Assembly: GCA_002794705.1 (NCBI GenBank)
Contig: PGTK01000001.1
Coordinates: 324,201-388,200, forward strand
Reading direction: 5' to 3'
Source: Candidatus Thermofonsia Clade 1 bacterium
Lineage (GTDB): Bacteria > Chloroflexota > Anaerolineae > Aggregatilineales > UBA2796
DNA length: 64,000 nt
Shown here: positions 9,013 through 16,397 of the stretch, one piece after another
How positions within the stretch are numbered: position 1 is the stretch's first letter
How the letters are laid out: each line of letters begins with the position of its first letter
Notes under the pieces: model-generated
Told to the model about the DNA's origin: nothing
What the model saw: only the letters and a program-made list of their open reading frames with translations
The model's database searches: none
Translations under genes and position numbers: made by a program

Positions 9013-9711
9013 CTACTGCAGATTCCAGGCGAAGACGTTGCTGTAGCGGCACTCAGTGTTGCTGGGATTGCCCTCTTCGTTGAAGAGCATGGTAGCGAAG
9101 CGCCCGCGCACGGAGCGCGCTGTGGTCTCGCGGGTGATTTCAATGCCGTTTAGGAACAAGGTCAGTTCGTTGCCGTAGGCGATGACGGTGATGAAGTGCA
9201 GCTGTGTGCGGTCAAGTTCGTAGTCAGCGGCGTCAATGCCCTCTAGCTCATCAATCACTTGGTCAAATTCAACGATGTTTTCGCCGCGATCCCGCTGCAC
9301 AAGGATGATGCGCCGATCGGCAGTCAGCATGACATAGCTGAAGTCATCATCGCTGACGATCCGAAATGCCATGCCGCAGCCGTTGGTCGGGCTGGGCAGT
9401 TCAGCAGCGCGCATTTCAAAGTGAAGCACAAAGTCGCGCAGTTGCGTGCCGCGCCCAATCGGGAAGTACCAGAAGCCTTGGTTGCGCACGTTGATAACTG
9501 TGTGCGGCACGGTCAGCTGCTGGGAGCCGCCGCCGGGAATTAGATTTTCGTTGCGCAATTGACGGATTAGGTCAAGCGGGCGCATACCGGGCGTGATTTT
9601 CAGTTTAATGCGCTCCGAGTTGCCTTGCGCATGGACGCTAAGCGCGCCGCTGCCAAGCGCTACGGCGGCGAACGTCACGATCAAAGTCAGGTAAAGTGCT
9701 TTCTTTAGCAT
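9013..9711 (-). CDS. Secreted protein, possible concanavalin-like fold
   Basis: A 232-residue exported protein; residues 1-28 are a signal peptide ending in VHA. The body contains FVLHFEMRA, CGMAFRIVSDDDFSYVMLTADRRI and ELTLFLNGIEI, a pattern seen in concanavalin A-like/DUF1080-type beta-sandwich proteins (strand of the domain edge, carbohydrate face, then a strand with NG). No catalytic residues could be assigned. It stands alone with its own terminator. Family placement is tentative. Confidence 0.6.
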   Translation of the reverse strand: MLKKALYLTLIVTFAAVALGSGALSVHAQGNSERIKLKITPGMRPLDLIRQLRNENLIPGGGSQQLTVPHTVINVRNQGFWYFPIGRGTQLRDFVLHFEMRAAELPSPTNGCGMAFRIVSDDDFSYVMLTADRRIILVQRDRGENIVEFDQVIDELEGIDAADYELDRTQLHFITVIAYGNELTLFLNGIEITRETTARSVRGRFATMLFNEEGNPSNTECRYSNVFAWNLQ

Positions 9712-9816
9712 GAGCTTAGCCTCTTGAATAGAGCCTGCCTTCTACTGAAATTGTAAGGAAAGCGCGCCCTCATGCAAGCATACGAGACGCTGAATCGCAA
9801 AAAACTTGTAAAAAAT

Positions 9817-11241
9817 TCATGGCAAGGGTGCACTAAGGCGCTCTAAGGCACGTTCGGCGCGCAATTTGAGCATATCTTCAGCATGTTGGTAAGCAAAACG
9901 ATAACTTTCTATCGCGCTGCCCAGATCGCCTTGATGTTCCAGCAGAACAGCGAAGTAGTAGCGCGCTCGCGGATTTTGGCTATCAAGGGCTAGGGCGCGT
10001 TGTAACTCGGCGTATGCCAGCTGCACCTGCCCGTTATAGAGCAGCGCGTAGCCGTAATTGGCTGCAATTTCGGGATCAGCGGGCAGGAAAGTGAGCGATT
10101 CGCGCAGAAACGCCATGCCTTCGCCATTCAGGGCGTAGTTTTCATCGGCATAGAAGGCGGCTACGGCGCGCCGCAGAGCAGCATCTTGTGGCGCAAGGCG
10201 CACGGCGTTGTTCAGCCAGCGCGCTGCTTCAGCCAAGTTGCCACTTTGCCGATAGGTCTGCCCAATCTCAGCCGCCAGACCCGCGTTTTGCGAGTCGAGC
10301 ACGTAGGCAAGGCGCAAAGCAGAGAGCGCCTGAGCCAGATCGCCGCGCAAGCGCCAATACAGACCCGCTGCATATTGCACCAAGGCGTCATCAGGCGCGG
10401 CTTGGAGCGCTTGTTCAATCAGCGGGATGCCATCACGTCCATTGACGCTCTGTGCTAAACCGAGAAAGGCGCGGGCAGCAGGCAGATCGACGCCTTGCGC
10501 ATTGGCAAGGCGCAGCGCACGTTCAGCGTACTGCCATTGACGCGCCTCGATCAGCGCCAAGCCGCTCCGAAAGGCAAATGTCGCGTCCGTTTCTTGATCA
10601 TGAGCGCGGATCAGCGCACGTAGAGCGGGCGCAGCGCCGAAACGCGGTTGATCGGGCAGATCGCCCAGCAGAGCGGCGGCGCGTTGCGGCTGATCAGGCA
10701 GGCAGAGCAGGGCGAGTGCGTAGCGCACGTCAGGATCGTCGGGCGCAAGGGCATGAGCACGCTCAAGATGCTCAGCAGCGCGCTCCCATGCACGCCGCCT
10801 GAGCGCCGACTCCGCCAAAGCGCGCAAAAGCAGGACATCAGCAGGCGATCCCTTCAGAGCAGCGAGTCGGTGTGCATCAGCAGCGTAGGAATCGCCTTGT
10901 GCAGCGAAAAACTCCGCCCAGAGCCGATGTAGCGCGCTAGAGTAGCTGTGTTGTTCGGTCAGCTGCGCGAGGTAAGCCTGCGCAAGATCGTAGCGGCGTG
11001 CTGTGAAGGCGATTCGGTAGAGCTGCTGCAGGATGAAAGCGTCTGAGGGCAGAAAGATGAGCGCTTGATGATAGGCGTCCAGCGCAATGCCCAGATCGCC
11101 GTTGTGGAAGGCGTTCGCGCCGCGTTCCAAATACTCGCGTAGCGCTATAGGATAGGGCGCACGCACTGCCAACAGGCACAGACTCAACAGGGCAAGGCGC
11201 GGCACAACGCGCTTCACAAACGTGCTATAATTCGCAGCCAT
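9817..11241 (-). CDS. Tetratricopeptide-repeat protein
   Basis: A 474-residue protein with a hydrophobic N-terminal segment (signal or anchor, about residues 14-28) followed by around ten to twelve degenerate 34-residue TPR units, for example AFHNGDLGIALDAYHQAL, YAAGLYWRLRGDLAQALSAL and AEIGQTYRQSGNLAEAARWL. TPRs are protein-interaction scaffolds, here probably on the outside of the membrane. The start at 11241 was chosen over a codon at 11262 because it leaves space for a TATACT box 9 bases upstream. It is divergent from mtnA. No partner can be named. Confidence 0.8.
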   Translation of the reverse strand: MAANYSTFVKRVVPRLALLSLCLLAVRAPYPIALREYLERGANAFHNGDLGIALDAYHQALIFLPSDAFILQQLYRIAFTARRYDLAQAYLAQLTEQHSYSSALHRLWAEFFAAQGDSYAADAHRLAALKGSPADVLLLRALAESALRRRAWERAAEHLERAHALAPDDPDVRYALALLCLPDQPQRAAALLGDLPDQPRFGAAPALRALIRAHDQETDATFAFRSGLALIEARQWQYAERALRLANAQGVDLPAARAFLGLAQSVNGRDGIPLIEQALQAAPDDALVQYAAGLYWRLRGDLAQALSALRLAYVLDSQNAGLAAEIGQTYRQSGNLAEAARWLNNAVRLAPQDAALRRAVAAFYADENYALNGEGMAFLRESLTFLPADPEIAANYGYALLYNGQVQLAYAELQRALALDSQNPRARYYFAVLLEHQGDLGSAIESYRFAYQHAEDMLKLRAERALERLSAPLP

Positions 11242-11288
11242 GATTGACTGAGTATAGCGCACTACAGCTCACTACAGGCAGAATCAGG

Positions 11289-12356
11289 ATGATCACAGCT
11301 GAGACACGCACAGTTTTCTGGCAAGATGGGCAGGTCTGTTTGATCGATCAGCGCAAACTGCCCGACTCTTTCGAAATCGCCCGCTACCAGACCTACACAC
11401 AAGTGGCAGAGGCTATTCAGACTATGGTAGTGCGCGGCGCGCCTGCCATTGGCGCGGCAGCAGCTTTCGGCATGGCGTTAGCGGCGTATCAGAGCGCCGC
11501 CCAAGACCGCGACGCGCTCTACGCTGATTTACAGCGTGCAGGAGAGGTGTTGCGCAAGGCGCGCCCGACGGCGGTCAATCTCTCGTGGGCAGTTGTGCAG
11601 ATGCTGAAGTACGCCGAACACGCCGAGTCAAGTGACGTAGACGCGCTCAGGCAGGGCTTGTTGGCATACGCGCAAAAAATCGCCGATGATGATGTGCAGA
11701 TCAATCAGCGCATTGGCGCGCATGGCGCGGCGCTTGTGCCACAGCAAGCGACCATCATCCATCATTGCAATACAGGCAGTCTGGCTACCGTCGGCTGGGG
11801 AACAGCGCTAGGCGTGATCCGTTCGGCGCACGCGCAAGGTAAGCGTTTGCACGTGCTGGTAGATGAGACCCGTCCGCGCTTACAGGGCGCCAAACTGACC
11901 AGCTGGGAGTTGCTCCAGCTGGGCATCCCGCATACGATCATCGCCGATAGCGCCTCTGGACACTTCATGCGCCGTCACAAAGTGGACTTATGCATCGTAG
12001 GCGCGGATCGCATCGCGGCAAACGGCGATACTGCCAACAAAATCGGCACGTACAACTTGGCGATTGTGGCGCGGGCGCACGGCGTGCCGTTCTATGTGGC
12101 GGCGCCTTGGTCGAGCCTTGATATGACCCTCCCGCACGGCGACCTGATCGAGATCGAAGAGCGGAGCGCCGATGAGGTGACGCACATCAACGGCGTGCGC
12201 GTTGCGCCGAACGGCGCTCAGGCGGCTAATCCCGCCTTCGACGTGACGCCCAGCGAGTATATCAGCGCCATCATCACGGAATACGGCGTGCTGCGTCCGC
12301 CCTTCACAGAGAGCTTGGCGGAATTGGCGGCACGCCTCAAAGAAAGGACAATCTAG
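11289..12356 (+). CDS. mtnA: S-methyl-5-thioribose-1-phosphate isomerase
   Basis: A 355-residue cytoplasmic enzyme that converts methylthioribose 1-phosphate to methylthioribulose 1-phosphate in methionine salvage, starting from methylthioadenosine left over from polyamine synthesis. The N-terminal [15 protein letters not shown], the central [15 protein letters not shown], the catalytic Cys in [16 protein letters not shown] and the catalytic Asp in [19 protein letters not shown] are all present, as is [15 protein letters not shown] 11289 gives the normal family length; a TTG at 11244 would add 15 unrelated residues. A plus-strand TATAAT lies at 11226-11231. Other salvage genes are not in the window, but an arginine-decarboxylase-like gene is 0.6 kb away. 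Confidence 0.95.
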   Translation: MITAETRTVFWQDGQVCLIDQRKLPDSFEIARYQTYTQVAEAIQTMVVRGAPAIGAAAAFGMALAAYQSAAQDRDALYADLQRAGEVLRKARPTAVNLSWAVVQMLKYAEHAESSDVDALRQGLLAYAQKIADDDVQINQRIGAHGAALVPQQATIIHHCNTGSLATVGWGTALGVIRSAHAQGKRLHVLVDETRPRLQGAKLTSWELLQLGIPHTIIADSASGHFMRRHKVDLCIVGADRIAANGDTANKIGTYNLAIVARAHGVPFYVAAPWSSLDMTLPHGDLIEIEERSADEVTHINGVRVAPNGAQAANPAFDVTPSEYISAIITEYGVLRPPFTESLAELAARLKERTI

Positions 12357-12371
12357 CGGAGAAGAGAGCGT

Positions 12372-12944
12372 ATGTACCGAGAGCGAGGCGGCTCAGCGTG
12401 GTTAGCGGCGATTATGGCAGCGCTGATCGTCTTTGGCGGCTACTTTTTGTGGCGCGGCGCGCTCACTTTCCTCAGCACAGCCGGCAACATCACAGCGCCT
12501 GCTACCGCTACTGCCGCCGCGACCGTCACTTTGCGCCCGACGCGCACCTTTGAGGTGCCGCCCATGAACTTGATCTTCGGCGTGCAGCCGACGGCGCGCC
12601 CTTGCCTTGAATTTTATGTGACGGTTGTGCGCGCCCGTGTGCGCGAATGCCCTTCCGAGCGCTGCGAGACCCTCGCTATGCCCTATCAGGGCAATCGTAT
12701 CTGCGTCTATGGCAGGGCGGCAGAGGCGCCGGAGTGGTATGAGGTCAATTTATACCCAAACGACCCGATCCCGCGCAGCGCCTACATGCACCAGAGCGTG
12801 ATCGCCGCTGTGAACCCGACGCCGCGCCCTTCCGCCACGCCGCGCCCATCAGCAACGTTCACGCCCTCACACACGCCCACGCCCTTGCTAACTGTCACGC
12901 CGCGCCCCGTCACACCGACTTTCCCGCCGATGCAGGGCGCGTAG
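12372..12944 (+). CDS. Membrane-anchored SH3-like protein
   Basis: A 190-residue protein with one N-terminal membrane segment (residues 10-32, WLAAIMAALIVFGGYFLW), a Thr/Ala-rich linker, a bacterial SH3-like domain at about residues 75-145 (YVTVVRARVRECPSERCETLAMPYQGNRI) and a Pro/Thr-rich tail. SH3b domains usually bind cell-wall or surface polymers. The two Cys pairs in the domain (RECPSERCE) may form disulfides outside the cell. GGAG precedes the ATG. It follows mtnA by 15 bases on the same strand and is probably co-transcribed, without an obvious functional link. Confidence 0.75.
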   Translation: MYRERGGSAWLAAIMAALIVFGGYFLWRGALTFLSTAGNITAPATATAAATVTLRPTRTFEVPPMNLIFGVQPTARPCLEFYVTVVRARVRECPSERCETLAMPYQGNRICVYGRAAEAPEWYEVNLYPNDPIPRSAYMHQSVIAAVNPTPRPSATPRPSATFTPSHTPTPLLTVTPRPVTPTFPPMQGA

Positions 12945-12955
12945 CAGGCGTCTCT

Positions 12956-14356
12956 TCAGCCATAGCCAAGCGTGCCGAGCATGGCAGGCGCGTCTTGCCC
13001 ATCGGCGTAGCTCAGGACAGGCGCGCCATGTGCATCAACATCGAGAATCAGCTCGCCGCCCTCCGGCAGCAGGCAGTGATGCGCGCCGCGTCGCCCGCCG
13101 AGCGTCTCTTGGTAGGCGCCGCACTCAAAAAAGCCGACGATCAGACCATCTGCCTTCGCAGGCAAGAGCAACGGCTCGGAGTCCATGCGGCGCGTCGGAT
13201 AGACATCATCATGATCGCAGGTCAAGCCCGCCAAGCGCGCCTGCACGAATTCGCCCTCCCAGTTGTTCACAGGCAGCACAGTGAACGTCTCGCCTAGCGC
13301 CCAAGCATCGGGAAAACTGCTCATGATGCTACCGTCAATCATGTAGTATGGCACGCCGTCGCTGCCCATGCGCGTCTTGACCACTTTGAAGAGCCGCATG
13401 GCGTGATCCTGCACCATGTAGCGCCCTGTCTCAAAGATCAGGTCAGGCACGGGGACGCCTTCCTCTGCGCAGACCGCCATGATCGTGCCGAGCGTCTGGC
13501 GCATCCACGCCTCAAAGTTCATGCCGCTGTAGCGGGCAGGCAGACCGCCGCCGAAATTGAAGCGATGCAGAGTCGGCGCAACGCGCCACAGCGCTGCGTA
13601 GCCGCGCAAGCTGTAGATCAGCCCGTTCTGATAGCCCAAGCCACGCGCCGCTGAGACAGTCTGCATGGCATGGTAGGTGGTCAGGCGCAAGTGCGGCAAA
13701 GCGGCAAGGCGCTCAGCGGCGTAGCGCAACGTCTCGGAGTCCATGCCGAAGCGATTGGGCTGATCCGAGAGCGTGCGCGCCCGCAAGCCGACCTCAAAAG
13801 GCAAGCCTGCAGCCGCGAACAGCTCCAGCTCCTCTAGATCGTCAAAGATGGGCATGATGTTCTCGAATCCGTCGGCGCGCAAGCGCAGGAGCGTGTTCGC
13901 GTAGCGCGGAATCTTGAAGCCGTTTGCCAAGATCGGGCGCGAGCGATCTAGCCAGCCATTTGCCGCTGCATGGCGCACTACATCTACGTCGAAAGCGGAG
14001 GAACACTCATAAGCAGCGCCCGCCTGCAAAACGGTCTTGACAACAGGCGCCGAAGGGTTTGCCTTGCTGGCGTAGGCGATCAGCATATCGCGTGGGTAGC
14101 CGACCTGCGCCTTTGCCGCAGCGAAAACAGCGCACAAGTACTCATAATTCTCGCGCAGGGCGCTCAAACGACGTACATACAGCGGCGTGGCGGGATGCTC
14201 CAAGCGTCCATTGACGAAAACAGGGCGCTCCACCAGTGCCAACACGTCCAGCCCGCGATAGAACAGGCGCCCATCAGCGACCTCATAGCCTGCGGGCAGG
14301 GCAGGCGCAGCGGTAAAGGGTAGCGGTAGGGTCTCGATGCGTGGAAGTGCGCTCAT
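12956..14356 (-). CDS. PLP-dependent decarboxylase, fold III (arginine-decarboxylase-like)
   Basis: A 466-residue enzyme of the Orn/DAP/Arg decarboxylase family. The PLP lysine is Lys98 in MLIAYASKANPS; the glycine-rich phosphate loop is FNFGGGLPARYSG; the family ETGR block is FETGRYMVQDHAM; the second-subunit Cys/Asp block is GLTCDHDDVYP; and CGAYQETLGG near the C-terminus resembles biosynthetic arginine decarboxylases. It lacks the long extra domains of E. coli SpeA (466 against about 650 residues). Arginine is the best guess for the substrate, but diaminopimelate or carboxynorspermidine are possible. AGGAGAGG lies just before the ATG. Expression appears to be controlled by a leader with a terminator, described separately. 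Confidence 0.75.
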   Translation of the reverse strand: MSALPRIETLPLPFTAAPALPAGYEVADGRLFYRGLDVLALVERPVFVNGRLEHPATPLYVRRLSALRENYEYLCAVFAAAKAQVGYPRDMLIAYASKANPSAPVVKTVLQAGAAYECSSAFDVDVVRHAAANGWLDRSRPILANGFKIPRYANTLLRLRADGFENIMPIFDDLEELELFAAAGLPFEVGLRARTLSDQPNRFGMDSETLRYAAERLAALPHLRLTTYHAMQTVSAARGLGYQNGLIYSLRGYAALWRVAPTLHRFNFGGGLPARYSGMNFEAWMRQTLGTIMAVCAEEGVPVPDLIFETGRYMVQDHAMRLFKVVKTRMGSDGVPYYMIDGSIMSSFPDAWALGETFTVLPVNNWEGEFVQARLAGLTCDHDDVYPTRRMDSEPLLLPAKADGLIVGFFECGAYQETLGGRRGAHHCLLPEGGELILDVDAHGAPVLSYADGQDAPAMLGTLGYG

Positions 14357-14424
14357 TTCCTCTCCTAAACCTCAAAGCTGTGCAACGGCAACGCACGGGT
14401 TGCCAATCCGACGATCAGGCAACG

Positions 14425-14451
14425 AAAAACCGCCACGCTTTTGCGCGGCGG
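14425..14451 (-). terminator. Intrinsic terminator upstream of the decarboxylase gene
   Basis: Stem CCGCCGCGC / GCGTGGCGG (14443-14451 and 14430-14438), loop AAAA, followed by TTTTT on the minus strand. It lies 69 bases before the start codon of the gene it faces, not after any gene. Just past it, GTTGCC / GGCAAC / GTTGCC segments can form two mutually exclusive hairpins. Confidence 0.85.
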
Positions 14452-14604
14452 CGTTGCACATGCATGAGGCAGCCTGAGCGCTAGGCGTGGAGGTGGCTCA
14501 GCTTCGCCGTGCGGCTTGCGCAGGCGGCGTGCTGATGGTGTGTGGTCAGCTGTGACCGTGTTACATGGGCACTCATACAGCCCGTTCAACTAGCCAACGA
14601 TAGT
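14425..14604 (-). ncRNA. Structured 180-nt leader or small RNA ending in a terminator
   Basis: Between a consensus promoter and the decarboxylase gene lies about 180 nt of non-coding, pairable sequence. Near the 5' end TGTATGAG (14574-14581) pairs with CTCATGCA (14461-14468), and GTTG with CAAC outside it, closing the molecule. Inside is a rod of TCAGC / GCTGA, CGCCG / CGGCG and TGCG / CGCA stacked with small bulges, and a small GCCT / AGGC hairpin on the 3' side. It ends in a perfect 9-bp stem (one G-U) with an AAAA loop and TTTTT (14425-14451). Size, rod shape and terminator would fit 6S RNA; position in front of a gene also fits an attenuator or riboswitch. No known riboswitch consensus was recognised. 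Confidence 0.6.
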
Positions 14605-14610
14605 GCGCGC

Positions 14611-14638
14611 ATTATAGAACGTCCTGCGCGGCTGTCAA
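14611..14638 (-). promoter_or_regulatory. Consensus sigma-70 promoter
   Basis: Minus strand TTGACA (14633-14638), 16-base spacer, TATAAT (14611-14616): a full match to both hexamers. Predicted start of transcription is near 14604, driving the structured leader and, by readthrough, the decarboxylase gene. Confidence 0.85.
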
Positions 14639-14721
14639 TCCATTCAGGGGGACGTTGCAAAAATGTTGCTTTGAGCAGGGCGTTTGACCGCTTGGGAGGC
14701 GGATCGGGGCGGGATGAACGC

Positions 14722-14751
14722 GGCGGACGTCACAAATTTATGACATCCGCC
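14722..14751 (-). terminator. Stem-loop after icd
   Basis: An 11-bp inverted repeat (14722-14732 and 14741-14751, loop of 8, one C/A mismatch that becomes G-U on the minus-strand RNA) starting 17 bases past the icd stop codon. There is no T-run, so termination is likely but not certain. Confidence 0.6.
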
Positions 14752-14768
14752 ACGAAAGGCGGCGCGGG

Positions 14769-16220
14769 CTACTCGCCCTGACCGCGTGTGAAGCCTTCCT
14801 CGCCGTTGAACGTATAGAGGTTCTCAGTCTTGATGAAATCGTAGCCTGCGACAGCCACGCGACCGAGCAAGCTGATGATCTGCTGGTGAGAGATCGGGGT
14901 CTTGTTGGGCGAGAGGAAGCGGCAGCGCCAATGATCCACACAGAAGGTCTCTGGCAAGCCATCTGGATAGACTTTCTGCCCGCGATTGCTGATCATTGAG
15001 AGCGCCAAGCCTTCGTCGCCAAGCGTCTTGAGCGCCTCGCCCAGCTTGTTCGGGTCGCGCTCGCGCCAATGCAGGAAGATATCCACGCCGACTAGCTCCT
15101 TATGCGCAGGCGTGTAGTTCAAGTTCGCCTCAACAGCTTTGGTGACGCCGCTAGCTGCCGAATAGCTGACCGCCTTGAGCTGCTGCGGTCTCTGTCCCAA
15201 GTGTTCTACCACTTTCTGGGCGAACTCGCGGGTGCCGACTTTCTCACGGCTGACGCCTTCCTTGTAAATATCGTAGGTGTGGTAGCCGTTCTCGATAGTG
15301 GCGAGCCATGCATTATGGACACGCTCCGCCACCTCAGGCTGCCCGATGTGCACCATCATCATCACGCCTGCCAGCAGTAAGCCCGAAGGATTCGCCAAAT
15401 TCTGACCGGCACGGCGCGGCGCTGAGCCGTGAATCGCCTCGAACATGGCGGCGTGCGTGCCGATGTTGGCAGAGCCTGCCAAGCCAACTGAGCCTGCGAT
15501 CTGCGCCGCCACATCCGAGAGGATATCGCCGTACAGGTTCGGCAGCACGATCACATCGAATGCCTCAGGCGTATCTGCCATCTTCGCCGCGCCGATATCC
15601 ACGATCCAATGCTCTTTTTCGATGTCAGGGTACTCCGCGCCGATCTCATCAAAGACGCGATGGAACAAGCCGTCGGTCATCTTCATGATGTTATCTTTGG
15701 TGAAGGCAGTGACCTTGCGGCGTCCGTTTTGACGGGCGTACTCAAAGGCATAGCGGATGATTTTCTCGCAGCCGGGGCGCGTGATCAGCTTCAGACATTG
15801 GTAGACTTCATCAGTTTGGCGATGCTCAATGCCGGCGTAGAGGTCTTCCTCGTTTTCGCGCACAATCACGATATCCATGCCGGGATGCTTAGTGCGCACA
15901 AACGGATCGTAGGCGACGCACGGGCGCACATTGGCATACAGACCGAGCGTCTTGCGCGCCGTCACGTTCAGCGATTTGAAGCCGCCGCCCTGTGGCGTGG
16001 TGATCGGCGCTTTGTAAAAGACCCGCGTGCGCCGCAGTGATTCCCACGCGCTCGGCTCAATGCCGGCGGAGTTGCCGCGCAAATAGACCTGCTCACCGAT
16101 CTCAATCGTCTCAATTTCGATGCGTGCGCCCGCCTCCTTCAGGATGAACAGGCAGGCTTCCATGATCTCTGGACCGATGCCGTCGCCATAAGCGACTGTA
16201 ATCGGGACGGGTTGGGACAT
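14769..16220 (-). CDS. icd: Isocitrate dehydrogenase (NADP, Thermus/Rickettsia-type)
   Basis: A 483-residue TCA-cycle enzyme that oxidises isocitrate to 2-oxoglutarate and CO2. The N-terminus has ITVAYGDGIGPEIME, the substrate loop SLNVTARKTLGLYANVRP, the REN-EEDLYAGIEH block, the metal-binding LPNLYGDILSDVAAQIAGSVG and EAIHGSAPRRAGQNLANP near the cofactor. The last 140 residues are an added C-terminal domain (from about ELVGVDIFLHWRERDPN on), as in the Thermus thermophilus enzyme and not in the E. coli one. ATG 16220 was chosen since MSQPVPITVAYGDG is the normal start; the ORF could run 23 codons further without a good ribosome-binding site. It is followed by a stem-loop. Confidence 0.95.
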   Translation of the reverse strand: MSQPVPITVAYGDGIGPEIMEACLFILKEAGARIEIETIEIGEQVYLRGNSAGIEPSAWESLRRTRVFYKAPITTPQGGGFKSLNVTARKTLGLYANVRPCVAYDPFVRTKHPGMDIVIVRENEEDLYAGIEHRQTDEVYQCLKLITRPGCEKIIRYAFEYARQNGRRKVTAFTKDNIMKMTDGLFHRVFDEIGAEYPDIEKEHWIVDIGAAKMADTPEAFDVIVLPNLYGDILSDVAAQIAGSVGLAGSANIGTHAAMFEAIHGSAPRRAGQNLANPSGLLLAGVMMMVHIGQPEVAERVHNAWLATIENGYHTYDIYKEGVSREKVGTREFAQKVVEHLGQRPQQLKAVSYSAASGVTKAVEANLNYTPAHKELVGVDIFLHWRERDPNKLGEALKTLGDEGLALSMISNRGQKVYPDGLPETFCVDHWRCRFLSPNKTPISHQQIISLLGRVAVAGYDFIKTENLYTFNGEEGFTRGQGE

Positions 16221-16397
16221 ATTGGGTAATACCTTTCTGAGCGCGTGCGAATCGGCACGCTGACCTTTGGATATGTTCACTGCGCTCAAATTCTAGCGAA
16301 TGTGCAAGCGCTGCACAACTATGCGGTACGATGCCTTGATTCACCTCATTCACCTCTAGGGCAGTCCCTCGTGCCTTGATTTTCTAGACCCTACACG

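Noticed and set aside
14365..14589. 74-codon minus-strand frame in the decarboxylase leader
   Set aside because: It runs through the terminator hairpin, has no ribosome-binding site and no known similarity; structure of the RNA explains the sequence better.
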